Shown here in pieces: positions 1 to 7,920 of a stretch of 64,000 nucleotides of DNA; position 1 is the stretch's first letter; every line of letters starts with the position of its first letter. The notes beneath the pieces were generated by a model. It had not been told where the DNA came from. It searched no databases and was given only the letters and a program-made list of their open reading frames with translations. The translations under genes were made by a program, and so were the position numbers. The DNA is from UBA11051 sp964390495 (GTDB lineage Bacteria > Armatimonadota > Zipacnadia > Zipacnadales > UBA11051), in the NCBI GenBank assembly GCA_964390495.1, contig CAYMIN010000001.1:1-64000 (forward strand), in the 5' to 3' direction.

Positions 1-2
1 AC

Positions 3-1001
3 ACCCACCAGTTTGGCGGCGGGCCCTACCACGGCGCGCCGATGGTCCGAAACGGTGAACTCATAGAAGAGCCCGGATATATCACCGACCGCATCACCGA
101 TGAGGCGCTGGGCTTTATCAACCGGCACCACGCCGAGGCGCAGCCCTTCTACCTGAGCGTGCACTATACGGCCCCGCACAGCCCGTGGGAGGGGCATCCG
201 CAGGATATTGTGGACTCGTATGACGACTGTCCCTTCGAGACCTGCCCGCAGGAGCAGAGACATCCCGCCGCTATCAGCCTCACCGACATGTGTCTGGGGA
301 ACCGTGAGATGCTGAAGGGGTACTTCGCGGCGGTGACGGCGATGGACAACAACGTCGGTCGCATCCTGGACCGCGTCGCGGAGCTGGGCCTGCGGGAGGA
401 CACCCTGATGGTATTCTGCTCGGATAACGGCTTCTCGTGCGGCCATCACGGCTTCTGGGGCAAAGGCAACGGCACCTGTCCCCGCAACATGTACGATAAC
501 TCCATCACGGTGCCGTTTGTGGTCTCGCACCCGGGGCGCGTACCGGAGGGGCAGGTCAGCGAGGTGATGATGTCCGCCTATGACTTCATGCCCACTCTGC
601 TGGACTACCTGGGCATGGGTGAGGACATCCCGTGGGACCAGAACCTGCCAGGCACCAGCTCCGCCCCAAGCTGGGAAGGCAACGATCAGGACAGCCCGGA
701 GATTGTGGTGGTCTATGACGAATACGGGCCGGTGCGCATGATCCGCACGCAGCAACATAAGTACGTCGAGCGCTACCCCGACGGCCCCAACGAGTTGTGG
801 GACCTGGTCAACGACCCGAACGAGCGCGAGAACCGGATTGACGATCCCGGCATGGCCGCCACCGTCAGTGAGCTCAAGACCGCCATGGAGGACTGGTTCG
901 CGAAGTACGTGACGGAAAAACATGACGGCCTCAAGCAGACGCACACTGCCGAGGGCCGCCCTGTCGGCGTACATCCCCGCGACCTCGAAAAGGACAACTG
1001 A
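3..1001 (+). CDS. Sulfatase family protein, C-terminal part (5' end outside window)
   Basis: The frame is open to the first base of the window (it reads THQFGGGPYHGAP before the first internal ATG at 42), so the true start and the Cys/Ser that becomes formylglycine lie upstream. What remains is the C-terminal two thirds of a type I sulfatase: FYLSVHYTAPHSPW, YFAAVTAMDNNVGRIL, then VFCSDNG, which carries the late metal-binding Asp-Asn pair, and GHHGFWGKGN. Family members hydrolyse sulfate esters, often on polysaccharides. The substrate cannot be read from this fragment. It is followed 43 bases later by a URO-D-like gene on the same strand. Confidence 0.9.
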   Translation, partial: THQFGGGPYHGAPMVRNGELIEEPGYITDRITDEALGFINRHHAEAQPFYLSVHYTAPHSPWEGHPQDIVDSYDDCPFETCPQEQRHPAAISLTDMCLGNREMLKGYFAAVTAMDNNVGRILDRVAELGLREDTLMVFCSDNGFSCGHHGFWGKGNGTCPRNMYDNSITVPFVVSHPGRVPEGQVSEVMMSAYDFMPTLLDYLGMGEDIPWDQNLPGTSSAPSWEGNDQDSPEIVVVYDEYGPVRMIRTQQHKYVERYPDGPNELWDLVNDPNERENRIDDPGMAATVSELKTAMEDWFAKYVTEKHDGLKQTHTAEGRPVGVHPRDLEKDN

Positions 1002-1044
1002 CTCGCCCTACTCACGGGATTGCCTGCACAAACAGGAGCCGCTC

Positions 1045-2043
1045 ATGACCAGTAAGGAAACAATCCGGAGGGTGGTTGATTTCTCCGGTCCGGAGCGGAT
1101 CGGCTTCAGCATGACGCCATATCAAGGGCAGTCGCGGCTGAACGATTTCGTGGGCGCGGGCCCGTCGGCGGACCCTAACTTCGACGAGAAGCGGCACGAA
1201 CGCAACGGCCGGCCGTACTGGTACGATATCTGGGGCAATCTGTGGTCGAAGGCCAATCCTACTCATGGCGGCGAGGTGGTCGAGGGAGCGCTCAAGGACT
1301 GGTCGCAACTGGATAGCTTTGAGCTGCCACCGCTGGATGACCCGGCTCGCTATGAGAACGCCGCCAAGGTGTTCGCCGAGCATCCTGATATGTACTGCCG
1401 CGGCGGTCTGCCCGGCTGTGCCTTCAATGTTACCCGCAAGCTCCGGCGGCTGGATAACTTCCTGGCTGACTGCGCGCTATATCCCGATCATGTCCGCGAG
1501 CTTAACCGCCGCATCAACGAGCTGATGGTGCGGATGGCCGAGCTATACGCTGAGGCCGGCGCGGACGGCATCACCTACTGCGAAGATTGGGGTACCCAAG
1601 ACCGGTTGATGATCAGCCCGCAGATGTGGAAGGACCTGTTCCTGTTCACCTTCGAGCGGCTTTTCGGCCGCTGCCAGGAGCTGGGGCTGGACGTGTGGAT
1701 GCACAGTTGCGGGTATGTCTATGATATTATGGACCCGCTGATCGGCGCCGGTGTCGCGGCCTTCCAGTTCGACCAGCAGTCGGTGTATGGCGGCATCGAG
1801 CGCCTCAATGAGGAGTTCGGCGGCCGCGTCGTCTTCCACCTGCCCGTGGACATCCAGACTGTCCTGCAGACCCGGGACAAGGCTATAATACAAGCCGAGG
1901 CCCGCAAACAGCGGCGCTTGCTCGGCGGCCATAATGGCGGCTTCGTTGCCAAGGACTACGGCGATCCGGCGGCGCTTGGCATCACGGACCTGGAGCAGCA
2001 GTGGGCCTATGAAGCCTGGCTCGAAGTTATGCACTATGAATGA
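1045..2043 (+). CDS. Uroporphyrinogen decarboxylase (URO-D) family protein
   Basis: A 332-residue protein. The frame stays open upstream to 922, but the ATG at 1045 has a purine-rich CAGGAG about 8 bases before it and avoids a long overlap with the sulfatase. The C-terminal half has the family's TIM-barrel features: AELYAEAGADGITYCEDWGTQ, an HSCGYVYDIMDPLIGAGVAAFQ stretch and a late GGHNGGF motif. Proteins of this divergent clade sit among sugar-catabolism genes and are usually related to corrinoid methyltransferases rather than to haem synthesis. A second divergent member lies at 52867-54033. The specific reaction is unknown. Confidence 0.85.
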   Translation: MTSKETIRRVVDFSGPERIGFSMTPYQGQSRLNDFVGAGPSADPNFDEKRHERNGRPYWYDIWGNLWSKANPTHGGEVVEGALKDWSQLDSFELPPLDDPARYENAAKVFAEHPDMYCRGGLPGCAFNVTRKLRRLDNFLADCALYPDHVRELNRRINELMVRMAELYAEAGADGITYCEDWGTQDRLMISPQMWKDLFLFTFERLFGRCQELGLDVWMHSCGYVYDIMDPLIGAGVAAFQFDQQSVYGGIERLNEEFGGRVVFHLPVDIQTVLQTRDKAIIQAEARKQRRLLGGHNGGFVAKDYGDPAALGITDLEQQWAYEAWLEVMHYE

Positions 2044-2188
2044 GCAGCGATGGGCGCTCACCTGGTAGCTCGTCGTAGGGGCGCAGCCTTAGCCTAACCC
2101 CCTACCCTCCCTGGCATAAAAGGGGGAAGCAAAAAGACTAGGTGAGTAGTCCCTAGCAGGCAATCGCTCGAACGCGAGGAGAACGACC

Positions 2189-3433
2189 GTGACAGCAGTT
2201 GATATTCTCGAACCGATCCTGACCACCGGCACCCCGGCGCAGGTAGGCACAGCCTTCGGTAAGGTCAACGCGGCGACCATCCGCGAGCATCTGGGCGATT
2301 TCATGGATGCGTGCCGCGCCCAGGGCCTGGAAGAGCCGGCGGTGATTGATAAGTCCGCAAGCGGACTGCAGATCATCCGCAAGCTGGCACCGTATTGGGA
2401 GGCGGAATTGGATGTCGTCGCCGAGGCTGCCGAAGTCTCGCCGGCCCTGTATAAGGCGTTCTCAATCGGCAAGTATCGCGGGCTCTTCTTCGGCCAGCCC
2501 GAATGTACATCCTACGCCGCAACCGGCAGTTACGTGCCGTTTGCCGGCACCAGCTTCCACAAGAGCCGCGATAATGTAACCCGTCTGCAGTGCGCCTTCC
2601 CGCGCCGGATTCAGGACGCCGAGCACAGGCCCTATGCCTGGTGCGGAACCGCCGACACCTCCGACACGACCACGATGATGTTCGTCAACGAGCACGCCCT
2701 GGCCGGCTCTGCCGACACCGGCGGCCGGGCCGACGACTTCTACGGCGACGGCCTGATGAATACCTTCGGGCTGCGCTATATCGCCGAGACGTGCCGGGAC
2801 TGCCAGGAGGCGCTGGCGACGCTGCAGGAGTGGAGCGACAACAGATACTACGCCGGCGGCAATATAAGGACCAACTGGATGTTCTCCGACGCCAAGGGCA
2901 GCATCCTGCGGGTCGTCCAGGACAACAACAGCATCGAGCCGCAGCTCTCCCGTGAGGGCGTGGTGATGAACTGCTACCGCGAGGGGCTGGAGGACGAGTT
3001 AGTGCGCCAGGCGGGAGCGCTGGATGCCCACGCGCTGACCGCGGCCTCGCGGATCGACTCGGTGTCAATGGCCTCGACGATCTCCTCACTTTCGGTGGAC
3101 TGCCGGCCCGAGCATGCGGACTATCTCACCTGCGCGTGGATGGCGCTGGGCCGGCCGACACGAGCGCCCTACCTGCCCATCTTCATCGCCTCCCACACCG
3201 TGCCCCGGGGCCTGCTGGACGGCTCGCTCTACCGGCGCTCGCTAGTCGAGCAGATGTCCGCCGAGGAGATGCGGCAGATGGAGGCCGGCTGGAGAACCAG
3301 GGCCGAGGACTGCCGCAACCGCACGCGAGAACTGATTGAATCCGGGCAGACCGACAGCGTCTGTCAGCTTACTGAGCAAGTCACCGCCGATTGCCTCAAG
3401 GAAGCCTTTGAGCGTATGCCCGCCGCTGTCTGA
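2189..3433 (+). CDS. C45-type Ntn-hydrolase / acyltransferase-like protein
   Basis: A 414-residue protein starting at GTG 2189 with GAGGAG about 7 bases upstream. Around residue 106 the motif GQPECTSYAATG resembles the autoprocessing Cys of the peptidase C45 (acyl-CoA:6-aminopenicillanate acyltransferase-like) Ntn-hydrolase family. Later NWMFSDAKGSILRV and the helical C-terminus fit that fold. In this family the Cys becomes the N-terminal nucleophile after self-cleavage and acts on amide bonds. Substrate unknown. It lies in a same-strand run with URO-D and alanine racemase genes. Confidence 0.6.
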   Translation: MTAVDILEPILTTGTPAQVGTAFGKVNAATIREHLGDFMDACRAQGLEEPAVIDKSASGLQIIRKLAPYWEAELDVVAEAAEVSPALYKAFSIGKYRGLFFGQPECTSYAATGSYVPFAGTSFHKSRDNVTRLQCAFPRRIQDAEHRPYAWCGTADTSDTTTMMFVNEHALAGSADTGGRADDFYGDGLMNTFGLRYIAETCRDCQEALATLQEWSDNRYYAGGNIRTNWMFSDAKGSILRVVQDNNSIEPQLSREGVVMNCYREGLEDELVRQAGALDAHALTAASRIDSVSMASTISSLSVDCRPEHADYLTCAWMALGRPTRAPYLPIFIASHTVPRGLLDGSLYRRSLVEQMSAEEMRQMEAGWRTRAEDCRNRTRELIESGQTDSVCQLTEQVTADCLKEAFERMPAAV

Positions 3434-3468
3434 GGGAATAAGGCCGCTTCACCAGAGGTGTGAGAGCC

Positions 3469-4272
3469 ATGGACCTGCGAAGACTGGCCCGCTACAGCAA
3501 TCGCATCGAGTTCCTAATGCACGGGACGCTGGACTGGGAGATGAACCACGGGATTGAGGCCCTGACTGAGAACCAGGACTGGGAGCTGATGGCGGTGATG
3601 GCGCTGACTGCGGCCGAGATTCCCGCGCGTCGCCTGGCCGAGCGGCTGCTGGAGCACGAGGAGTACCTGCATCTGGTGCTGCCCGCCTGCTTCCGGCGTC
3701 AGGTGCGCAGGCCCGAGGTCGTTGACAGCGCCAGCTTCCGGCGCGGGGTATTCCGCGATCTAGATGCCATTGATATAGACGATGAGGCGGGAATCCCCGA
3801 CCATATCCGGGAGACGGCCGATGAGCTGGCCGAGGCCTCCGACCGCACCCGCCTGACCGCTCTGCAGCGAGAACTCGAACAGGACAGCGATGGCGTGCGC
3901 GATTTCATCGTCGAGGCGCTGGCCGAGAAGCTGATGACCTCCGCCGAGGCGGTCAACGCCCTGGTCCTGATCGCCTGCTGCGCGATGTGGGAGGAGACGC
4001 GGCGGATGGCGGCGCTGAAGCTAGCCAACCATAAGCCGACCGTGCGCAAGCTTGCGGAGGCGGGCCGGGCCAACGAACTGGTGCAGATCAGTCAGGCCAG
4101 CGGCATGGAATCGGTGGCCGCAACCGTTGCCAGCGCCCTGACCAACCTGATCCCCAACCTGAAGCGAGAAAACAACGCGCGGGTGCTGCAGTTCATCGCC
4201 GAGAATCACCCCGATGGCGAGGCGCGCAACTCCGCCCGCGCAGGCCTGCCTCCCGAAAACGCCGAGCAGTAG
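3469..4272 (+). CDS. Uncharacterised helical protein
   Basis: A 267-residue protein, almost entirely predicted helix and rich in Ala, Glu, Leu and Arg, with no catalytic motif I recognise. The ATG at 3469 is preceded by AGAGGTG 9-15 bases upstream, so it is preferred over an in-frame GTG at 3460. The repetitive helical pattern (for example ALTAAEIPARRLAERLLEHEEY and AALKLANHKPTVRKLAEAG) could be a HEAT-like or armadillo-like scaffold, but I cannot name a family. It lies between the Ntn-hydrolase and alanine racemase genes in the same direction. Confidence 0.6.
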   Translation: MDLRRLARYSNRIEFLMHGTLDWEMNHGIEALTENQDWELMAVMALTAAEIPARRLAERLLEHEEYLHLVLPACFRRQVRRPEVVDSASFRRGVFRDLDAIDIDDEAGIPDHIRETADELAEASDRTRLTALQRELEQDSDGVRDFIVEALAEKLMTSAEAVNALVLIACCAMWEETRRMAALKLANHKPTVRKLAEAGRANELVQISQASGMESVAATVASALTNLIPNLKRENNARVLQFIAENHPDGEARNSARAGLPPENAEQ

Positions 4273-4369
4273 CCACCAGCGCCCGTCCGATGTACGTGCA
4301 TCGCGAATCGTCACCTGCTTCAGGCCCGTTGTCACCGCAACCGTCGCCGCGACAAGGAGACGCCAGCCG

Positions 4370-5533
4370 ATGTTACCCCAGACCTATGTAGCGGTTGATA
4401 CGGAGGCCCTCGCGTACAATCTGCGGCTGGTGCGCACGCGCATGGCTGAGAAAGTCCGCCTGATGGCGGTGGTCAAGGCCAACGCCTATGGGCACGGGCT
4501 GGAGCTGGCAGCAAGGACCTTCGCCGAGGCAGGAGCCGACTGGCTGGGCGTGAGTACCGTCGCCGAGGGGATCAAGCTCCGCCAGGCCGGCCTGGAGCCG
4601 CCGATACTGGTGTTTCTGCCGGCGCTGCCCGATGAGCTAGAGGCGCTGGTCGAGCACCGGCTGACCGGAACGGTGGTGGCGTGTGATGAAGTCCTGGCCT
4701 ATGCCAGGGCCACCGAGAAGCTGGGCCGCGCCGCCGATATTCATATCTATGTTGATACCGGCCTAGGGCGGCTGGGATCGGACAACTCGCTGCCGGACGT
4801 GCTGGCCGCCGCTGGGCCCTACTCACAGATAAAAGTCACCGGGGTCTATACCCACTTCGGGCCCGGCCAGTCGGGAGCTATGCTCGAACCGATAGATATA
4901 CTGCGCCCCGGGACCTCCGCGAAAGCCTTCGGCACGCTTGCCAAAGAAGCCATCGCCGGCGCCGGCGCCGGCCGCATCGCCTGCCACTGCGCGGCCAGTA
5001 CCCTGTTTTTGCAGGCCCCCGAAGTGCATCTGGACATGGTGCGAATCGGCACGCTGCTCTACGGCCAGAAGCCACCCGAAGTCGCCGCCGATACCATGAA
5101 CCTGAAGCCAACCTTCCAACTGCGCAGCCATATCGTGGCGATCCATACGCTGCCACCGGCAAGCCCCGTCGGCTACGGCGGCGAGTTCGTCACCCGCCGG
5201 GAAACCAGGATCGCGACGGTGCCGGTGGGACTGGCGCACGGACTCGGTATCGCCCCGGTATCGCTGGCCCGCAACCTCCGCTTCGCCCTCGGCCACTATA
5301 TCCACCGGTGGCACAGTCGCCGCGGCAGCACCCAGCACGGCCCCTGGGCGCAGTTGCACGGGCAAGCGGTCGCCATCATAGGCCGCATATCCATGGACCA
5401 GTGCTGCCTGGACGTGACGGATGTGGAGGCGCAAGTCGGCGACGAGGTGGCCCTGGAGACGCGCCGCGTCAGCACCAACCCCGAGATCCCCCGCCTCGCC
5501 GCGACGATAGAGCAGGATAGTGAGAAGACGTAA
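4370..5533 (+). CDS. alr: Alanine racemase
   Basis: A 387-residue PLP enzyme interconverting L- and D-alanine for peptidoglycan. Start ATG 4370 follows AAGGAGA 9 bases upstream; the frame is open further upstream but without such a signal. The PLP lysine is K36 in MAVVKANAYGHG. Barrel motifs YVDTGLGRLG and MVRIGTLLYGQKP follow, then the catalytic tyrosine region VGYGGEF near residue 269 and GRISMDQC in the C-terminal beta domain. Length is normal for the family. The last part (after LAHGLGIAPVS) is somewhat divergent, so a related PLP-barrel racemase with different substrate specificity is possible. Confidence 0.9.
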   Translation: MLPQTYVAVDTEALAYNLRLVRTRMAEKVRLMAVVKANAYGHGLELAARTFAEAGADWLGVSTVAEGIKLRQAGLEPPILVFLPALPDELEALVEHRLTGTVVACDEVLAYARATEKLGRAADIHIYVDTGLGRLGSDNSLPDVLAAAGPYSQIKVTGVYTHFGPGQSGAMLEPIDILRPGTSAKAFGTLAKEAIAGAGAGRIACHCAASTLFLQAPEVHLDMVRIGTLLYGQKPPEVAADTMNLKPTFQLRSHIVAIHTLPPASPVGYGGEFVTRRETRIATVPVGLAHGLGIAPVSLARNLRFALGHYIHRWHSRRGSTQHGPWAQLHGQAVAIIGRISMDQCCLDVTDVEAQVGDEVALETRRVSTNPEIPRLAATIEQDSEKT

Positions 5534-5629
5534 GAAGGTAGGATAGGCGTCTCGCCTGTCCGATCACGGGAGATGGAATATGCCGCGGCAGCAGCCGGGG
5601 CGTCGGGGTGCGGCAAATGCAAGCCGTGG

Positions 5630-5854
5630 TCATACGTACTGGTAGAGCGGGGCAGTGCTCGTCGGGGCCGTCTTGCTCTGCAGCAACTCTTCAATGCGCC
5701 GGACCGTCTCCGGCCTCAGTAGGACATCACTGCACACCGAACAGACCTCTGCCGGCACGCCATCAATGACCACTACCTGCCCGTGATGTCGGACGGTGTG
5801 GACGATCTTGCGTTCCTCGTACTCGCCGGGGCAGCCGTCAATGCTGCATTTCAT
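5630..5854 (-). CDS. YgiT/MqsA-type zinc-finger protein
   Basis: A 74-residue protein with the YgiT-type zinc-finger pattern: MKCSIDGCPGEY near the start and a second Cys pair, EVCSVCSDVLL. The domain is best known as the N-terminal zinc part of MqsA antitoxins, but here there is no helix-turn-helix domain. It starts 21 bases after the iscB stop codon, on the same strand, behind a strong GAGGAGG signal, so it is likely co-transcribed with iscB. The usual partner of such small proteins, a DUF4258/MqsR-like toxin gene just upstream, is absent; iscB occupies that position. Whether it regulates the iscB locus is unknown. Confidence 0.8.
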   Translation of the reverse strand: MKCSIDGCPGEYEERKIVHTVRHHGQVVVIDGVPAEVCSVCSDVLLRPETVRRIEELLQSKTAPTSTAPLYQYV

Positions 5855-5875
5855 TGTGTCCGGCCTCCTCGCTGG

Positions 5876-7453
5876 CTACCAGGCGCTGGATACGGGGGGA
5901 ACTGGACAGGGCAGGAACGTGACGGGCCGCGCCTTGGCGAGAAGTCTTGCCGTCCAGGGGGACACCGACAGAGGCTGCTTCGCGTCGGTGGGTTGAACCT
6001 TCAGAGAGCCGTTGGTGAAAACCGCGGATACACGAGCGAGACGCCCTTTGACGCGGACAATATCGTTTCTGTCGAACCGTAGCACTGCTTGCGCCATTGC
6101 CGGCAGCACAGGCATGTCGGCGTCGGGATATCGCCTGTTCGGTACTACCTGCTTGTTGCGTTTGCCCGCATCGTCCACCCAGGCGAGAAGGTGGTCATTC
6201 GGGGTGGTCTTGAGCAGCCTGCGCTTACCTCCCTTGCGAGCCGGCAGTACGCAGTCGGCCATTGGGGGCTTACGCTTGAACGAATACGGTTCCGTCTTAA
6301 ACATCTGTCGGGTCTGGCGGCGGCGGGCCTCGATGCGATACACCACTGCGGACATTCTGGCTGTTGTAGCTCGGCGTTGGCGTAAGACCATAGCCACGGC
6401 ATCCGTGTAGTGCAGCTTCGTCTTCCCATCGCTCTCGTGCTTGGGCAGATTCATCTTCTTCATCCACCAGTTCGTCATCCAGCCCAGCACCAGCCGCACC
6501 TCCGGAATCATGTCGCGGAGGTGATACTCCAGATAGCTTTTCCCCGCCTGAACAACGGCCGCATCGCGCAAGCGCAGAGCGATAGCTCTTGGCGATCTGC
6601 GCAGCTTCATCCCCGCTGCTTCGGGAGTGCGGTTCCCCTTCTTGCGATTGCACTCGACACAAGCACAGGTCAAGTTGGTGATGGTGTCGGTGCCGCCGGC
6701 GCCGCGTGGAACTATGTGGTCTATCTCCATGCGGCCCTCGGTTGCGCCACAATACTGACAGGTGTGCTTGTAGAGGAAGAGGACTGCAGCCTTGCGATTG
6801 CGATGTCCGAAGTTCGGGCCATATTGATACTGCTCGCCAGTGAGGGTGGGCTCACTCAAGGCCTGGGTGTCAAAGAAGGCAACCTCCAGATGGGCTGTGG
6901 AAATGGGCAACCAGCGTAGCAGTTGGCGAACGGTGCGGAGGGTCTGGTCCTTCCGGGCCTTGATGCTGGGAGGTATCCATCCCGGCTTCTTCTCGAGGTG
7001 TGCGTACTTGTGATGGCCCTCAGCGGCGTGGGGGCGGCACAGGGCCTGACCCTCAGGGGTGTTGCGGCCGCAGACCTTGCATTTGGCACGCGGTCGGTTG
7101 TCAAAGCGCGGTTGGCGGTGGCGGATACGGCTGCGGCGTCCTCGGCGCATGGCACGTCTCTCGTCCAAGCCTTTCTTCATGTCTGTGCGGAGTTCGATTA
7201 CGCCCTCAAAGATCACGACATCGGGGCGCTTGCTACGCCGCTGAACAACAGCGAGGCCCACATTCTTAGCTCCGTCATCCACTCCGAGCTCCACGGTCTG
7301 CATCCCTGGGTCCTGGATTTGCTCAGTCAGGCGAATGACAAATGGGTGCATATTGACGACCTGCGCGCGGTCCTTGCGCAAGAGCTTGCGCGCCCTGGCC
7401 GGATGGCAGGGCATCAGCGGAGTCGCATCGGCGTTTTGCACGAAGACGCGCAT
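5876..7453 (-). CDS. iscB: IscB RNA-guided nuclease (RuvC/HNH), CRISPR-linked
   Basis: A 525-residue full-length IscB, the ancestor family of Cas9. Domains in order: PLMP domain (residues 1-42; TPLMPCHPARARKLLRK), RuvC-I (VELGVDDGAKNVG, catalytic Asp near 59), arginine-rich bridge helix (98-120; LDERRAMRRGRRSRI), a CKVC zinc-like insert (125-142), RuvC-II (HLEVAFFD, Glu190), HNH (CQYC 232-235, MEIDHIVPRG with Asp245/His246, then CACVECNRKKGN), RuvC-III (KLHYTDA, His348/Asp351) and a C-terminal PAM/TAM-interacting region to 525. All nuclease residues are present. Start ATG 7453 has GGAGG 7 bases upstream, sitting in the arm of a hairpin. No REC lobe, TnpA or cas gene is nearby. Family knowledge: IscB uses an omega-RNA encoded directly upstream to cut DNA. 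Confidence 0.94.
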   Translation of the reverse strand: MRVFVQNADATPLMPCHPARARKLLRKDRAQVVNMHPFVIRLTEQIQDPGMQTVELGVDDGAKNVGLAVVQRRSKRPDVVIFEGVIELRTDMKKGLDERRAMRRGRRSRIRHRQPRFDNRPRAKCKVCGRNTPEGQALCRPHAAEGHHKYAHLEKKPGWIPPSIKARKDQTLRTVRQLLRWLPISTAHLEVAFFDTQALSEPTLTGEQYQYGPNFGHRNRKAAVLFLYKHTCQYCGATEGRMEIDHIVPRGAGGTDTITNLTCACVECNRKKGNRTPEAAGMKLRRSPRAIALRLRDAAVVQAGKSYLEYHLRDMIPEVRLVLGWMTNWWMKKMNLPKHESDGKTKLHYTDAVAMVLRQRRATTARMSAVVYRIEARRRQTRQMFKTEPYSFKRKPPMADCVLPARKGGKRRLLKTTPNDHLLAWVDDAGKRNKQVVPNRRYPDADMPVLPAMAQAVLRFDRNDIVRVKGRLARVSAVFTNGSLKVQPTDAKQPLSVSPWTARLLAKARPVTFLPCPVPPVSSAW

Positions 7454-7920
7454 TATATGTCCTCCCCCTTACGGGGGTTCGGCAGTCTGCCCGAAGGCGA
7501 CCGCCTACTCCGTCCGAAGACGGGTGAGTTTGCTCCTCGCCCATGTTTGCCGGTAGCACATGTCTCTGGGACGTTACCCACTTCAGTACCTCGCGGTGGG
7601 GTATTACCTTCCCTGCCGCCGCACAGAGCAGCGACCGGGCGAGTTGTCCTACCACAGAGACTTGCAGGGCTGCGGACTGGAGCAACATCCACAGGTGCTA
7701 CTTGAGCATTCCGGCAAACGTAGCTGGTGACGGAGTCTATGCCTATTGGGTTCGATACTCCGTGGACTCGATTGAGTCGCTCGCTGGGGCTGATTCCACT
7801 CTGAGGTACAGCAAAGCGCTGTTTCGCAAATGGGCGGCAGTTTGGCGCAGAGTCACAATTTGCGAGGGGCGCTGCTGCGCCAACGCCCCTGGGGGGCATC
7901 AGAACCCCGTAGAATGGTCG
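7454..7920 (-). ncRNA. Candidate omega-RNA / tracr-like RNA of the IscB system
   Basis: The 467 bases between iscB and the first CRISPR repeat hold no convincing gene but many inverted repeats. On the minus strand, in 5'-3' order: a 6-bp arm pair (7884-7889 with 7866-7871), an 8-bp pair ATTTGCGA type (7858-7865 with 7824-7831), the anti-repeat (7794-7814), a GACTC/GAGTC hairpin (7765-7778), a 7-bp ACGGAGT/ACTCCGT stem (7757-7763 with 7730-7736), a long-range 7-bp stem (7655-7661 with 7562-7568) enclosing a TACCCAC/GTGGG(G)TA stem (7596-7603 with 7575-7581), then three tight hairpins beside the start codon: UUCG loops at 7510-7523 and 7481-7505 and a GUAA loop at 7464-7477. Known IscB omega-RNAs lie exactly here. 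Boundaries are inferred. Confidence 0.8.
7794..7814 (-). other. Anti-repeat: imperfect inverted copy of the CRISPR repeat
   Basis: The plus strand here reads TTCCACTCTGAGGT then A then CAGCAA; the reverse complement of the CRISPR repeat reads TTTCACTCTGAGGT then CAGCAA. Thus a minus-strand RNA has an anti-repeat (core CCTCAGAGTGG) that can pair with nt 2-21 of the minus-strand repeat: 14 consecutive pairs including one G-U, one bulged base, then 6 pairs. This is the arrangement of crRNA repeat and tracrRNA anti-repeat in Cas9 systems, here lying in cis between array and iscB. Confidence 0.85.

Noticed and set aside
5876..7453. Small Cas9 rather than IscB
   Set aside because: The protein has the N-terminal PLMP domain, a short bridge helix and no recognition lobe, and at 525 residues is far below Cas9 size.
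6923..7705. Long plus-strand reading frame opposite iscB
   Set aside because: It has no recognisable domain and lies antisense to a protein whose motifs are all present; high GC content produces such shadow frames.
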